64,000 nt of DNA from Skermania sp. ID1734. GTDB taxonomy: Bacteria; Actinomycetota; Actinomycetes; Mycobacteriales; Mycobacteriaceae. Numbering within the stretch: the first letter of the stretch is position 1; each line of letters starts with the position of its first letter. Made by a program: the position numbers and the translations under genes. The stretch spans positions 62,001-126,000 of the forward strand of contig NZ_VLIY01000003.1 in the NCBI RefSeq assembly GCF_007489285.1, written 5' to 3'. The notes beneath the pieces were generated by a model that saw nothing but the letters and a program-made list of their open reading frames with translations, was not told where the DNA came from and searched no databases. This document shows positions 37,444 to 47,412 of this stretch, piece by piece.

Positions 37444-38943
37444 ATGACTGATCTCCTCGACTACACCGACGTCCTCGATCGCTACGAACCGGTGCTCGGG
37501 ATGGAAGTGCATGTCGAGCTGGGCACGGCGACCAAGATGTTCTGCGGATGCCCAACGACGTTCGGGGCCGAGCCGAACACGCAGGTCTGCCCGGTGTGCC
37601 TGGGCCTGCCGGGAAGCCTGCCGGTGGTCAACCAGGCCGCGGTGGAGTCGGCGGTCCGGATCGGGCTTGCGTTGAACTGCGCCATCACGCCGTGGGGCCG
37701 CTTCGCGCGCAAGAACTACTTTTATCCGGACCAGCCGAAGAACTACCAGATCTCTCAGTACGACGAGCCCATCGCCACCAACGGCCACCTCGATGTGGTG
37801 CTCGATGGCGGGAGCACCTTCCGCGTCGACATCGAGCGCGCGCACATGGAGGAAGACACCGGTAAGTCGTTGCACGTCGGTGGCGCGACCGGCCGGATAC
37901 ACGGCGCGAGCCATTCGCTGCTCGACTACAACCGGGCCGGTGTGCCGCTCATCGAGATCGTCACCAAACCGATCACCGGTGCTGGCGAACGCGCACCCGA
38001 GGTCGCCCGGGCCTACGTCACTGCCCTGCGGGACCTGTTGAAGGCGTTGGGAGTTTCCGACGTCAAGATGGAGCAGGGTTCGCTGCGCTGCGATGCCAAC
38101 GTTTCGCTGATGCCCATCGGCGCAGCGGAATTCGGCACCCGTACCGAGACGAAGAACGTCAACTCGCTGCGCAGCGTCGAGACCGCCGTACGGTTCGAAA
38201 TGCGCCGCCAGGGCACGGTTTTGGCCAACGGCGGCACCATTGTGCAAGAGACTCGGCACTTCCAGGAGTCCGACGGCACCACCTCGCCGGGCCGGCGCAA
38301 GGAAACCGCCGAGGATTACCGCTACTTCCCGGAGCCTGACCTCGAACCTGTTGCACCGGACGCTGATTGGGTGGAGTCGCTGCGCGTCACGATTCCGGAG
38401 ATGCCGTGGTTGCGGCGCGCGCGCATTCAGCAGGAGTGGGGAGTTTCCGACGAGGTGATGCGTGACCTGGTCAACGCGGGCGCGCTGGATCTCATCCTGG
38501 CGACCGTGGACGCGGGCGCGCCGGCGAAGGAGGCGCGCTCGTGGTGGGTCGCCTACCTGACCGAACGGGCGAACGCGAACGACGTGGCGCTCGACGAGTT
38601 GCCGATTACGCCGAAGCAGGTGGCTGCGGTCATCGCCCTCGTGGACAGCGGCAAGATCAGCAACAAGATCGCCCGTCAGGTAATCGATTTCGTGCTGGCC
38701 GGCGAAGGTGAACCGGCCGACATCGTCGAGGCGCGGTCGCTCGGCATGGTGAGCGACGAGGGCGCCCTGCAGGCCGAGGTCGACAAGGCGCTGGCGGCGA
38801 ACCCCGACATTGCCGACAAGATCCGCAGCGGCAGGGTGCAGGCGGCCGGAAAGATTGTGGGCGACGTGATGAAGGCCACGAAAGGCCAGGCCGACGCGGC
38901 GCGGGTCCGCGAGTTGGTTCTCGCGGCCTGCGGCGCGCAATAG
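37444..38943 (+). CDS. gatB: Asp/Glu-tRNA amidotransferase subunit B
   Basis: A 499-residue GatB, which phosphorylates the tRNA-bound glutamate or aspartate before amidation. It has [12 protein letters not shown], the zinc-binding CGCPTTF...CPVCLGLPG cysteines, [18 protein letters not shown], and the C-terminal YqeY-like tail. ATG at 37444 is preferred to TTG at 37438. The last 14 codons and the stop are the first unit of a 53-bp tandem repeat that continues for 150 bp beyond the gene. Confidence 0.96.
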   Translation: MTDLLDYTDVLDRYEPVLGMEVHVELGTATKMFCGCPTTFGAEPNTQVCPVCLGLPGSLPVVNQAAVESAVRIGLALNCAITPWGRFARKNYFYPDQPKNYQISQYDEPIATNGHLDVVLDGGSTFRVDIERAHMEEDTGKSLHVGGATGRIHGASHSLLDYNRAGVPLIEIVTKPITGAGERAPEVARAYVTALRDLLKALGVSDVKMEQGSLRCDANVSLMPIGAAEFGTRTETKNVNSLRSVETAVRFEMRRQGTVLANGGTIVQETRHFQESDGTTSPGRRKETAEDYRYFPEPDLEPVAPDADWVESLRVTIPEMPWLRRARIQQEWGVSDEVMRDLVNAGALDLILATVDAGAPAKEARSWWVAYLTERANANDVALDELPITPKQVAAVIALVDSGKISNKIARQVIDFVLAGEGEPADIVEARSLGMVSDEGALQAEVDKALAANPDIADKIRSGRVQAAGKIVGDVMKATKGQADAARVRELVLAACGAQ

Positions 38944-39092
38944 GCACAGTGGCGCGGGTCCGCGAGTTGGTTCTCGCGGCCTGCGGCGCGCAATAGGCAC
39001 AGCGGCGCGGGTCCGCGAGTTGGTTCTCGCGGCCTGCGGCGCGCAATAGGCACAGCGGCGCGGGTCCGCGAGTTGGTTCTCGCGGCCTGCGG
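38899..39092. repeat. 53-bp tandem repeat spanning the gatB stop codon
   Basis: Units start at 38899, 38952, 39005 and 39058 with a period of exactly 53 bp; the last is 35 bp. Copies are almost identical. Each unit holds the hairpin CCGCGAG-TTGGTT-CTCGCGG, which in the first copy is coding sequence for the last residues of GatB, followed by the TAG. The period is not a multiple of three, as expected outside a gene. Frames across it on either strand are artefacts. Confidence 0.95.
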
Positions 39093-39129
39093 AACCGGTT
39101 AGGCGCCGCGCAGCCAGCCTGCGCCGCTG

Positions 39130-40263
39130 CTAGTCGTGCCCGCCACCACCACCGGGCATCTGGATCTTGACTACCCGGTCGTCGTTCGGGCCTGGGTTGC
39201 CCCCGGACTTGTTGACCGTCGACACCCAGAGCGCGCCGTCGGGACCTGCTGCGGCGCTACCGAGTTGGCCGTAGCGATCCTGCGCGACGAGTGACGGCGC
39301 TGCGGTCACGGTACCGGTCTGGCCGTCGATGGCCACTGCAGCGACGGCCTTGCCGACCGTCAACGCGACGGCGACAGCGTCTTGGGTCGCCGCGCAGCCG
39401 TCGACGCCCGGTCGGTCGGGCCAGCTCCAGGCTGGCGACACGACGCTGCCGTCCTTGTTGATCTTTTGCAATCGGTCCTCGGCGGGCAGCCGGTCGGTCA
39501 CCCAGGTGGCGCCGCCGGGGCCGAGGCAGACCGCGCCTGCACCGCCGATACCGGTTAAGACGACTTGCGGCGGCGGACGGTCGCCGACCACGTCCGGCTT
39601 GGACAGCCGCAGCAGTTTGCCCGCCAAGGATCCGGGGTCGTTCGCGGCTGCCGGGTTTCCCGCGTCTCCGGTCAAAACCAGCATGTTGTTGTCGTCGGTG
39701 AACACGATGGAGCCGGCGTTGTCCGATTGCCCCTTAGGGATGCCGGCGAGGACGTCCTTGGGTACGTCACCAGGTGCAATCCGCACGACGCGGTTGTCGG
39801 TCGCGGTGGTGACGTAGGCGTAGAGCAGGTTGTCCTCGTCGTAGGTGGGCGAGAGCGCCAAACCGGTCAGGCCCCCGTCGGTGGACCCGTCGACATCGAT
39901 GTGCGCGATCTCGACCGGATCGCGCTCCGGTTCCACTCGGAGAATCCGGCCGGTGCGGCGTTCGGCAACAAGCGCCGAATTGCCGTCGGGGAGCACGACC
40001 AACGCGCCGGTGGCGTCGAGGCACGTCGCAACGACGGCCGGATCCGGGTCGACGCAGGGCCCCGGCGGGCGCTTCGGCTTGGTGGTCGTCGGCGGGCTCG
40101 ACGGTGTGCGCGGGTGCAGATCGCTGCCGCTGAACGTCGGTGCGGGACTGAACGGGCTGGCCGACGCATCGTCGAAACGCGCGCATCCCGCGGTGGCCAG
40201 TACAGCTGCGGCAGTTACCGCCAGAGCTGCCCGGAAGGCGGGACCCGAACGCGCGAACGTCAT
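39130..40263 (-). CDS. lppZ: Lipoprotein LppZ, beta-propeller (sorbosone/glucose dehydrogenase-like)
   Basis: A 377-residue lipoprotein (Rv3006 position). The signal peptide ends in the lipobox LATAGC, lipidated cysteine near residue 27. A Pro/Ser/Thr-rich linker follows, then a six-bladed propeller with GGLTGLALSPTYDEDNLLYAYV and VLTGDAGNPAAANDPGSLAGKLLRL, features of soluble glucose/sorbosone dehydrogenase-like folds. PQQ binding is not certain. ATG at 40263 is chosen because it gives a proper signal peptide. It diverges from the DoxX gene. Confidence 0.88.
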   Translation of the reverse strand: MTFARSGPAFRAALAVTAAAVLATAGCARFDDASASPFSPAPTFSGSDLHPRTPSSPPTTTKPKRPPGPCVDPDPAVVATCLDATGALVVLPDGNSALVAERRTGRILRVEPERDPVEIAHIDVDGSTDGGLTGLALSPTYDEDNLLYAYVTTATDNRVVRIAPGDVPKDVLAGIPKGQSDNAGSIVFTDDNNMLVLTGDAGNPAAANDPGSLAGKLLRLSKPDVVGDRPPPQVVLTGIGGAGAVCLGPGGATWVTDRLPAEDRLQKINKDGSVVSPAWSWPDRPGVDGCAATQDAVAVALTVGKAVAAVAIDGQTGTVTAAPSLVAQDRYGQLGSAAAGPDGALWVSTVNKSGGNPGPNDDRVVKIQMPGGGGGHD

Positions 40264-40363
40264 GGTGGAAACGTTACGGAAACTCCTGCGCGCACGCTCG
40301 GATGGGGTGCGCAGGGAGTGTTGCAGTCGAGATGTCGCGTTCGCGGGTCTTATCGTGAGGACC

Positions 40364-41209
40364 GTGACCGACGCGGAGGAACCCAAGAAGGTGCCGACTG
40401 GGCGCGACGCGTCCAGTCCGTTCGACGAGCCGACCGAGCAGCTGTCTCGACCGGTTGCGGGCCGAACCATCCCGGAGACCGACGACGATCTCAATCCCGT
40501 GCCGACCGAGCAACTGCCGGTGTATCGACCGCGCGAGGGGGAGGTTCCGCGCCCCCCGAGTCAACCGACCGAGGCCTACACCGCCTACACGCCACCGCCC
40601 ACCGCGGTGCCGCCGGCGAGGGTGGAAACGGTGCGTACCGACACCGCGCCGCAGGTGCCGGCCTATTCGAAACGCGACCTCGATCCGGGTCTCGGTCGCG
40701 GCACGCTGGATTTGGGACTGCTCATTTTGCGGATCACCGTCGGCGGGCTGTTCCTCTTCCATGGTTTACAGAAGCTGACTGGCTGGTGGGGTGGGCCGGG
40801 CCTGGACAAGATGCCCGACATGGTCGAGCACCTGGGCTGGAAGCAGCCGCAGATCTCGTCGGTATTGTTGATGGTCGGCGAAATCGGCGGTGGTGCGCTG
40901 CTGATCCTGGGCTTGGCGACACCGTTGGCGGCCGGTGCGGTGCTGGCGGTGATCATCGACGCCTGGTTGGTGCGTCAGGCGGCGGCGCCGGGTCTGCAGT
41001 TCACAGCGCCGGGCGGCGTCGAATACGAGACGATGCTGGTCGCCGCGTCGGCGTCGTTGATCCTGACGGGTCCAGGCCGGATAGCAGTGGATGGCGGGCG
41101 AGGGTGGGCGACTCGGCCCTACGTCGGTTCGTTCGTCGTGCTGCTCATCGCGATTGCGGCGGCCGCGTGCATGTGGATCTTCATGCACGGCGGGAATCCG
41201 TTCATCTAG
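40364..41209 (+). CDS. DoxX-family membrane protein
   Basis: A 281-residue protein (Rv3005c position). Residues 1-100 are Pro/Thr/Glu-rich and probably disordered; the rest has four hydrophobic helices beginning LGLLILRITVGGLFLFHGLQKL. In M. tuberculosis the DoxX protein at this locus has been linked with SodA and SseA in an oxidative-stress membrane complex (from memory). GTG at 40364 is chosen; GTG at 40355 is possible. A palindromic element starts 18 nt after the stop. Confidence 0.83.
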   Translation: MTDAEEPKKVPTGRDASSPFDEPTEQLSRPVAGRTIPETDDDLNPVPTEQLPVYRPREGEVPRPPSQPTEAYTAYTPPPTAVPPARVETVRTDTAPQVPAYSKRDLDPGLGRGTLDLGLLILRITVGGLFLFHGLQKLTGWWGGPGLDKMPDMVEHLGWKQPQISSVLLMVGEIGGGALLILGLATPLAAGAVLAVIIDAWLVRQAAAPGLQFTAPGGVEYETMLVAASASLILTGPGRIAVDGGRGWATRPYVGSFVVLLIAIAAAACMWIFMHGGNPFI

Positions 41210-41227
41210 GGATTGTCGCGTTCCGCC

Positions 41228-41284
41228 TTCGCAGTTCGCGTTCCGTGCCCGAAACGCGAACTGCCGACACGGTAAGCGGACGTG
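41228..41284 (+). repeat. Palindromic element 5' of the second DUF559 gene
   Basis: It contains the perfect hairpin GCAGTTCGCGTT (41231-41242)/AACGCGAACTGC (41253-41264). A 57-base segment of it beginning TCGCGTTCCGCC aligns without gaps to the element after the gene (42310-42366) at about 79% identity by my count. It lies between the DoxX gene and the DUF559 gene. Confidence 0.75.
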
Positions 41285-41386
41285 CACAGTGGTTCGCACG
41301 TACCAGAATCGATGCACAGGCACGAAGTAGTCCACATTTGATCGTGTCGGCAGTCCCGGCTCGACGTGATGCTCAATCGTTGACCC

Positions 41387-42301
41387 ATGGAGGTTTTCGA
41401 CACCAGGCTGATACTGCGACGCGACGCACTGGATCGGGGCTTCACCGACCGCGAACTCGCTCGGGCGCGGCAGTCGGGCGAGCTGCAGACGATCCTGCGT
41501 GGGGTGTACACGCCAATGACTAGCCTTGACGCGGCGCAGCGGCATCGGCTCGCGATCGAAGCGGCGTTGGCCACCACGCGGCGAGGCGTCGTCGTCAGCC
41601 ACACGTCGGCCGCAGTCCTGCACGGGCTTGCGATGTGGCGCCCCAACCTCGATCTGGTGCACGTGTGGCTGAATTCGGTTGCCGGCGGTAAGCGCACGCG
41701 CACCCGGCACGTGCACGTCGGGAGGTTGGCCAGCGCGGACGTCACCGTCATCGACGACATTGCGGTCACCTCAGTCGCGCGAACCCTCGTGGATTGTGCG
41801 CTCCTCCTCCCGTTCGAGGAGGCGGTGGTGCTCGGCGACTCCGCCCTGCAGCAAGGGTTGGTGACGCGTACCGACGTCGAGGAAGCGATGGCCCGAGCCC
41901 GTGGACGCCACGGACTCGCTGCGGCAGCCCGCGCGGTTGCCTTTCTGGACGGTCGAAGCGAGTCGGTCGGTGAATCACGCAGCCGAGTCCTGATTCACCG
42001 TGCGGGGTTGCCCCGGCCGCAGTTACAGCACACCGTTTACGAGCCTGGTGGCGAATTCGTCGCACGGGTGGACTTCTTCTTCGACCAGTTCAAAACGGTC
42101 GGCGAATTCGACGGCATGGGCAAATACGCCGCCGACGGAAGGGATCCTCGCGCAGCTCTACGGGCCGAAAAGGCGCGTGAGGACGCGCTCCGAGCGTTAG
42201 GGCTCACCGTTGTTCGGTGGACGTGGCACGACCTCGACCGCCCGGAATGGGTGATCCAGCGGTTGCAGAATGCGTTCGGCCTCGGCCGTCGCGCGGCCTG
42301 A
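41387..42301 (+). CDS. AbiEi-like wHTH plus DUF559 protein, second paralogue
   Basis: A 304-residue paralogue of the gene at 21239-22171 with the same layout: wHTH-like N-terminus (RGFTDRELARARQSGELQ; SHTSAAVLHGL) and C-terminal nuclease-like domain with SESVGESRSRVL, ARVDFFFDQ (Asp229), VGEFDGMGKY (Glu240, Lys246), and VVRWTW. One lysine of the first paralogue (EFDGK) is a methionine here, so catalysis may depend on the later lysine. ATG at 41387 is a clear start. Both sides carry copies of one palindromic family. Confidence 0.82.
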   Translation: MEVFDTRLILRRDALDRGFTDRELARARQSGELQTILRGVYTPMTSLDAAQRHRLAIEAALATTRRGVVVSHTSAAVLHGLAMWRPNLDLVHVWLNSVAGGKRTRTRHVHVGRLASADVTVIDDIAVTSVARTLVDCALLLPFEEAVVLGDSALQQGLVTRTDVEEAMARARGRHGLAAAARAVAFLDGRSESVGESRSRVLIHRAGLPRPQLQHTVYEPGGEFVARVDFFFDQFKTVGEFDGMGKYAADGRDPRAALRAEKAREDALRALGLTVVRWTWHDLDRPEWVIQRLQNAFGLGRRAA

Positions 42302-42304
42302 ACC

Positions 42305-42376
42305 GTTTTCGCGTTCCGCCTACACACTTCGCGTCCCGCGCCCGGGGAGCGAACTGCTCAAACGGGGAGCGAAAAC
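42305..42376 (+). repeat. Palindromic element 3' of the second DUF559 gene
   Basis: GTTTTCGC (42305-42312) pairs with GCGAAAAC (42369-42376), enclosing a second imperfect stem (TTCGCG/AGCGAA). It aligns with 41228-41284 in the same orientation. It separates the DUF559 gene from the convergent ilvD and may also terminate both. Confidence 0.75.
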
Positions 42377-42383
42377 CAAGAAC

Positions 42384-44240
42384 CTACGGCACCCGCCGCA
42401 CCGCACCCTTGTCCGCTGAGGTCGCCAACGCCGCGTACGCCCGCAGCGCGGTGGTCACCTTGCGGTCGCGGTCGACCGGCTGCCACGGCCGTTCAGAGGC
42501 TTCCATCTTCGCCCGGCGCTCGGCCAGCACGGCGTCGTCCACCAGCAGTTCCAGCGTCCGGGTGGCGACGTCGATCCGGATGCGGTCACCGTTTTCGACC
42601 AGGCCGATGACACCGCCGCTGGCCGCCTCGGGGGAGACGTGGCCGATCGACAACCCGGAGGTCCCACCTGAAAACCGGCCGTCGGTGATCAGCGCGCACA
42701 CCTTGCCCAGTCCCTGGCCCTTCAAGAACGACGTCGGGTGCAGCATCTCCTGCATGCCCGGCCCACCGGCTGGTCCCTCGTAGCGCACCACGATCACGTC
42801 GCCGGGCTTGACCTTTTTGCCCAGGATCACTGACACGGCCTGTTCCTGCGACTCGACCACCAGCGCGGGGCCTTCGAAGGTGTACAGGTCCTCGTCGATG
42901 CCCGCGGTCTTCAAGATGGCGCCGTCCGGCGCCAGGTTGCCGCGCAACACACACAGTCCGCCTTCGACGGTGTAGGCGTGTTCGAGGTCGCGGATGCACC
43001 CACCTTCGGCATCGAGATCCAGCGACGACCAGCGGTTCTCGGTAGAGAACGGCACTGTGGTGCGCACGCCACCCGGCGCGGCGTGGAACAACTCGACGGC
43101 CTCGTCGGACGCCTTGCCGGAGCGAATGTCCCAGGTGTCCAGCCACTCGTCGAACGACCGCGTGTGCACGGTCGCCACGTCAGTTTCCAGCAACCCGGCG
43201 CGACGGAGTTCACCGAGGATCGCGGGAATCCCGCCAGCCCGGTGCACGTCCTCCATGTGGTAGTCGGAGTTCGGGGAGACCTTCGCCAGGCACGGCACAC
43301 GACGGCTGATTTCGTCGATGGTGCCGAGGTCGAAGTCGACCTCGCCCTCCTGCGCCGCAGCCAAGGTGTGCAGCACCGTGTTGGTCGACCCGCCCATCGC
43401 CACATCGAGGGCCATCGCATTGCGAAAGGCCTTGGGAGTGGCGATGTTTCGCGGCAGCACCGACTCGTCGCCATCGCGGTAGTAGCGCAGTGCGGCGTCG
43501 ACCACCACGGTTCCGGCGCGCTCGAACAAGCGTCGGCGGGCGGCGTGGGTGGCCAGCGTCGAACCGTTGCCGGGCAACGCCAGCCCAAGCGCCTCGGTGA
43601 GGCAGTTCATCGAGTTCGCGGTGAACATGCCCGAGCAGGAACCACAGGTCGGGCAGGCGCTGCGTTCGACCTCGGTCAGCCCTTCATCGCTCACCGAATC
43701 GCTGGCGCTGGCCGCAATTGCCGTGATGAGGTCCGTCGGGGCCTGCGCGACGCCGCCGACCACCACCGCCTTGCCCGCTTCCATCGGCCCGCCGGAGACG
43801 AACACGGTCGGGATGTTCAGTCGCATCGCGGCATTGAGCATGCCCGGGGTGATCTTGTCGCAGTTCGAGATACACACCAGCGCATCAGCGGTGTGCGCGT
43901 TGACCATGTATTCGACCGAATCGGCGATGATCTCCCGGCTCGGCAGCGAGTAGAGCATGCCGCCGTGGCCCATCGCGATGCCGTCGTCCACCGCGATCGT
44001 GTGGAACTCGCGGGGCACGCCGCCGGCGACTCGCACGGCCTCGGCCACGATCTCGCCGACGTCCTTGAGGTGCACGTGACCGGGCACGAACTGGGTGTAG
44101 GAGTTGGCGATCGCGACGATCGGCTTGCCGAAATCCGAGTCGGTCAAGCCGGTGGCACGCCACAGCGCGCGGGCTCCGGCGGCATTGCGGCCGGCCGTAG
44201 TGGTGCGGGAGCGCAGGCGAGTAAGAGGCTGGTCAGCCAT
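42384..44240 (-). CDS. ilvD: Dihydroxy-acid dehydratase
   Basis: A 618-residue Fe-S dehydratase for the third step of valine and isoleucine synthesis. The cluster cysteines are in [11 protein letters not shown] (~123) and [18 protein letters not shown] (~195), with the carbamylated-lysine region [12 protein letters not shown] and the C-terminal [22 protein letters not shown]. At about 618 residues it resembles the enterobacterial-length type rather than the shorter M. tuberculosis IlvD (575 residues, Rv0189c, from memory). It sits beside ilvBNC but on the other strand. Confidence 0.95.
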   Translation of the reverse strand: MADQPLTRLRSRTTTAGRNAAGARALWRATGLTDSDFGKPIVAIANSYTQFVPGHVHLKDVGEIVAEAVRVAGGVPREFHTIAVDDGIAMGHGGMLYSLPSREIIADSVEYMVNAHTADALVCISNCDKITPGMLNAAMRLNIPTVFVSGGPMEAGKAVVVGGVAQAPTDLITAIAASASDSVSDEGLTEVERSACPTCGSCSGMFTANSMNCLTEALGLALPGNGSTLATHAARRRLFERAGTVVVDAALRYYRDGDESVLPRNIATPKAFRNAMALDVAMGGSTNTVLHTLAAAQEGEVDFDLGTIDEISRRVPCLAKVSPNSDYHMEDVHRAGGIPAILGELRRAGLLETDVATVHTRSFDEWLDTWDIRSGKASDEAVELFHAAPGGVRTTVPFSTENRWSSLDLDAEGGCIRDLEHAYTVEGGLCVLRGNLAPDGAILKTAGIDEDLYTFEGPALVVESQEQAVSVILGKKVKPGDVIVVRYEGPAGGPGMQEMLHPTSFLKGQGLGKVCALITDGRFSGGTSGLSIGHVSPEAASGGVIGLVENGDRIRIDVATRTLELLVDDAVLAERRAKMEASERPWQPVDRDRKVTTALRAYAALATSADKGAVRRVP

Positions 44241-44260
44241 AGAGGGAAGCTCCTCGAGAT

Positions 44261-44725
44261 TTATTCGGCGTAAGGGTCAGGGATGCGGCCGTTGGACGCG
44301 GCGGCGAGTTCACGGATTCGGTCGAAGCCGACCGCCGGCAGGGCTACCTCGGCGCCGTCGCCGAGATCCGCCCGCGCCCAACCGCGCTTGGGAAAACGCA
44401 CCCCGCGTACCTGTGTCCAGGAAAGGTTCTGCGCGCCGAACACGCTGCGCAGCTCCAGGCCGTCGGGGGTGACCGTGGTGCGAATGCGGGCCACCCAAAT
44501 TCCTACCGCGACGGGAATCAATAGCAACCAAGCGAACGCAGCGGGCCACGCGATGACCGGAAGGCTGACGCAGAAAAACAGCATCACCACGGCGATCCAG
44601 GCCAGCCGGGAGATCCGGATGACGTAGCGCGACCTGCGCTGCGCGGGCTGTACCTGCGCGGTAGCGGAGCTGGCCGTATGGGAAGATGGTTCCGGTGGCA
44701 CGGGCTGATGCGGTGATGACACCAC
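44261..44725 (-). CDS. cfp6: PH-domain membrane protein Cfp6-like
   Basis: A 154-residue protein in the position of Rv3004 (low-molecular-weight antigen Cfp6). After a 30-residue Pro/Ser/Gln-rich N-terminus come two hydrophobic helices ([19 protein letters not shown] and [17 protein letters not shown]) and a small PH-like domain with [15 protein letters not shown] and the [15 protein letters not shown] strand pair. It is probably anchored in the membrane. Function is unknown. The GTG at 44725 is the furthest start; downstream starts are possible. It lies 20 nt upstream of ilvD on the same strand. Confidence 0.75.
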   Translation of the reverse strand: MVSSPHQPVPPEPSSHTASSATAQVQPAQRRSRYVIRISRLAWIAVVMLFFCVSLPVIAWPAAFAWLLLIPVAVGIWVARIRTTVTPDGLELRSVFGAQNLSWTQVRGVRFPKRGWARADLGDGAEVALPAVGFDRIRELAAASNGRIPDPYAE

Positions 44726-44800
44726 ACCATCTTCGCACTTCGGCGAAACGCACCCACATGATGGGATGTCTCACACTCTGGGATTGGCGTGATCGCCGGT

Positions 44801-44830
44801 TTGACTGTGCGGGCCGCGCGCGCATAACGT
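44801..44830 (+). promoter_or_regulatory. Promoter of the ilvB leader
   Basis: TTGACT (44801-44806) and TAACGT (44825-44830) are separated by 18 bp. The predicted transcription start, about 7 nt after the -10 hexamer, falls at or next to the G of the leader GTG at 44838, so the leader mRNA is probably leaderless. Confidence 0.65.
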
Positions 44831-44837
44831 CGAGCGC

Positions 44838-44885
44838 GTGATCCGTACTGAGTTGCTCGTAATCGGCTGGCGCGTCGTCGCGTGA
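44838..44885 (+). CDS. Branched-chain leader peptide of the ilvB operon
   Basis: A 15-residue leader peptide MIRTELLVIGWRVVA read from GTG. Eight of its residues are Ile, Leu or Val (I, L, L, V, I, V, V plus the GTG-encoded start as Met), which fits sensing of branched-chain aminoacyl-tRNAs by ribosome stalling. Two Val codons lie at the end, inside the 5' arm of a downstream hairpin. It has no ribosome-binding site and probably starts at the first base of the transcript. Leader-peptide attenuation of ilvB has been predicted for actinobacteria. Confidence 0.8.
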   Translation: MIRTELLVIGWRVVA

Positions 44886-44918
44886 GTCGATAATCAGCCA
44901 ACTCGCCTACGACGCGCC
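44869..44918 (+). promoter_or_regulatory. Leader hairpin in the ilvB attenuator
   Basis: GGCGCGTCGT (44869-44878) and ACGACGCGCC (44909-44918) are perfect 10-bp inverted repeats. The 5' arm overlaps the two Val codons of the leader peptide, so a stalled ribosome would prevent this helix. How this controls the adjacent terminator cannot be settled without folding the RNA. Confidence 0.65.
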
Positions 44919-44919
44919 A

Positions 44920-44952
44920 CCCTCGCACAGCGAATGCTGTCGGGGGTTTTTT
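44920..44952 (+). terminator. Attenuator terminator upstream of ilvB
   Basis: A stem of CCCTCGCACAGC with GCTGTCGGGGG around a GAAT loop (two internal mismatches), followed by six T residues (44947-44952). The T tract is rare in this GC-rich DNA. It lies 49 nt before the ilvB start. Confidence 0.75.
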
Positions 44953-45001
44953 GTTGTCCGGAACAGTTTCCACACAGTTCTCATCACGAGGAAGCATCAA
45001 C

Positions 45002-46912
45002 GTGAGCGCACCAACCGCACGGCCGGGGCAGACCCGCAAGGCGACGCCCCCTAGCCAACCGACGCCCGCAGCCGCAGCGCAGTCGGGTCCACGTCGACAG
45101 TTGCCGCCCGAACGCGTGACCGGAGCACAGTCCGTCGTCCGCTCGCTCGAGGAACTCGACGTCGACACCGTCTTCGGTATTCCGGGTGGTGCGGTGCTTC
45201 CGGTCTACGACCCGCTGTTCGACTCGACCAAGGTGCGCCACATCCTCGTTCGGCACGAGCAGGGTGCGGGCCATGCCGCCACCGGTTACGCGCAGGCCAC
45301 CGGAAAGGTCGGCGTCTGCATGGCCACTTCCGGCCCAGGCGCCACGAACCTGGTCACCCCGCTGGCAGACGCCCAAATGGACTCCGTCCCGGTGGTCGCC
45401 ATCACTGGGCAGGTGGGCCGCGCCATGATCGGTACCGACGCCTTCCAAGAGGCCGACATCTCCGGCATCACGATGCCGATCACCAAGCACAACTTCCTCA
45501 TCACCGACGGCGCGGATATCCCGCGGATCATCGCCGAGGCGTTCTACCTGGCCGCCAGCGGCCGCCCGGGCGCGGTGCTCGTCGACATCCCCAAAGACGT
45601 GCTGCAGGCGCCGACCGTGTTTAGCTGGCCGCCGGAGATGCGGCTGCCCGGCTACCGTCCGGTGACCAAGCCGCACGGCAAGCAGGTGCGTGAGGCCGCG
45701 CGACTCATCATGGAATCGCACTCGCCAGTGCTGTACGTCGGCGGTGGCGTGATCAAGGCCGAGGCGTCCGAGCAACTGCTGGAGCTGGCCGAGTTGACCG
45801 GCATCCCGGTGGTTACCACCCTGATGGCGCGCGGCTCGTTCCCGGACAGCCACCGTCAGAACCTGGGCATGCCCGGCATGCACGGCACCGTGGGCGCGGT
45901 CGCGGCGCTGCAGCGCAGCGACTTGCTGATCACCCTCGGCGCGCGGTTCGACGACCGCGTCACCGGCAAGCTGTCGTCCTTCGCGCCGGACGCCAAGGTC
46001 ATCCACGCAGACATCGACCCGGCCGAGATCGGCAAGAACCGGCACGCGGACGTCCCGATCGTGGGCGACTGCAAGGAGGTCATCACCGAGCTGATCGAAG
46101 CGTTGCGCGCCGACATGGCCACCGGCACCCGGCTGTCGCTGGACAAGTGGTGGGAGTACCTCGACGGGGTGCGCAAGACGTACCCGCTGGCCTACGACCG
46201 GCCCGCCGACGGTTCGCTCTCGCCCGAGTTCGTCATCGAAGCCGTCGGGCGCCTGGCCGGACCAGATGCGATCTACTGCGCCGGCGTCGGTCAGCACCAG
46301 ATGTGGGCCGCGCAATTCATCCACTACGAAAAGCCGCGCACCTGGCTGAATTCCGGCGGTCTCGGCACGATGGGCTACGCGGTTCCGGCCGCCATGGGAG
46401 CCAAGCGTGGGCTGCCCGACGCGGAGGTGTGGGCCATCGACGGTGACGGCTGCTTCCAGATGACCAACCAGGAGTTGGCCACCTGCGCGGTGGAGGGCAT
46501 CCCGATCAAGGTCGCGTTGATCAACAACGGCAACCTGGGCATGGTCCGGCAGTGGCAGACGCTGTTCTACGAAGAGCGCTACTCCAACACCGACCTGGCC
46601 ACCCACAGCCGGCGCATCCCGGACTTCGTCAAGCTCGCCGAGGCATTGGGCTGCCACGGCATTCGGGTCGAGCGCGAGGAAGACGTCGAGGCGGCAATCC
46701 GCGAGGCGCAGGCGATCAACGACAAGCCGGTGGTCATCGACTTCATCGTTGGCGCCGACGCGCAGGTGTGGCCGATGGTTGCGGCCGGCACCAGCAACTC
46801 CGAGATCCAGGCCGCGCGCGGCATTCGCCCGCTGTTCGACGAGGATGAAAGCGCCGCCGAGCCGGCGGTCATCCATGAAGCAATGGAACGTTCCCAGGAG
46901 GACGGTCAGTGA
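45002..46912 (+). CDS. ilvB: Acetolactate synthase large subunit
   Basis: A 636-residue thiamine diphosphate enzyme (Rv3003c, IlvB1) that makes acetolactate or acetohydroxybutyrate. The catalytic glutamate is in [15 protein letters not shown], the FAD region follows ([26 protein letters not shown]), and the ThDP motif is [14 protein letters not shown]...NNGNLG. A 40-residue Pro/Ala/Gln-rich extension precedes the fold. GTG at 45002 has GAGGAA upstream. ilvN follows with a GTGA overlap. Expression is probably controlled by the attenuator before it. Confidence 0.96.
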   Translation: MSAPTARPGQTRKATPPSQPTPAAAAQSGPRRQLPPERVTGAQSVVRSLEELDVDTVFGIPGGAVLPVYDPLFDSTKVRHILVRHEQGAGHAATGYAQATGKVGVCMATSGPGATNLVTPLADAQMDSVPVVAITGQVGRAMIGTDAFQEADISGITMPITKHNFLITDGADIPRIIAEAFYLAASGRPGAVLVDIPKDVLQAPTVFSWPPEMRLPGYRPVTKPHGKQVREAARLIMESHSPVLYVGGGVIKAEASEQLLELAELTGIPVVTTLMARGSFPDSHRQNLGMPGMHGTVGAVAALQRSDLLITLGARFDDRVTGKLSSFAPDAKVIHADIDPAEIGKNRHADVPIVGDCKEVITELIEALRADMATGTRLSLDKWWEYLDGVRKTYPLAYDRPADGSLSPEFVIEAVGRLAGPDAIYCAGVGQHQMWAAQFIHYEKPRTWLNSGGLGTMGYAVPAAMGAKRGLPDAEVWAIDGDGCFQMTNQELATCAVEGIPIKVALINNGNLGMVRQWQTLFYEERYSNTDLATHSRRIPDFVKLAEALGCHGIRVEREEDVEAAIREAQAINDKPVVIDFIVGADAQVWPMVAAGTSNSEIQAARGIRPLFDEDESAAEPAVIHEAMERSQEDGQ

Positions 46913-47412
46913 GTACGTCACACACCCTGAGTGTGCTTGTCGAAGACAAGCCCGGCGTGCTCGCGCGGGTGGCCGCGCTGTTCTCCCGCCGCGGGTTCAA
47001 CATCGAGTCGCTCGCGGTGGGCGGCACTGAGATCCCGGACATATCCCGCATGACCATCGTGGTGACCGTCGAGGAACTGCCGCTCGAACAGGTGACCAAG
47101 CAGCTCAACAAGCTGATCAACGTGATCAAGATCGTCGAGCAGGACACCGAAGCCTCGGTCGCGCGTGAACTGATCCTGGTGAAGGTGCGGGCCGACGCCA
47201 GCGTGCGCACTCAGGTGGTCGAGGCCGTTACGCTGTTCCGAGCGAAGGTCATCGACGTGTCTCCGGACTCGTTGACGATCGAGGCCACCGGTACTCGGTC
47301 GAAGCTCGACGCGCTGCTACGCATGCTCGAGCCGTACGGCATCCGCGAGATCGTGCAATCCGGCGTCGTCGCCATGGGGCGCGGTCCCAAATCAATCACG
47401 GCCGCCCGCTAG
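46909..47412 (+). CDS. ilvN: Acetolactate synthase small regulatory subunit
   Basis: A 167-residue regulatory subunit with an N-terminal ACT domain ([34 protein letters not shown]) and a C-terminal ALS_ss domain. It binds valine and confers feedback inhibition on IlvB. GTG at 46909 overlaps the ilvB stop. The stop codon TAG is in the first unit of a 35-bp tandem repeat that separates it from ilvC. Confidence 0.96.
   Translation: MSTSHTLSVLVEDKPGVLARVAALFSRRGFNIESLAVGGTEIPDISRMTIVVTVEELPLEQVTKQLNKLINVIKIVEQDTEASVARELILVKVRADASVRTQVVEAVTLFRAKVIDVSPDSLTIEATGTRSKLDALLRMLEPYGIREIVQSGVVAMGRGPKSITAAR

Noticed and set aside
36358-39000. 880-codon minus-strand open frame
   Set aside because: It is antisense to pfkA and gatB, which have complete family motifs; composition is Arg/His-rich as in shadow frames.
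44984-46921. 645-codon minus-strand open frame opposite ilvB
   Set aside because: Shadow of ilvB; no recognisable protein features.
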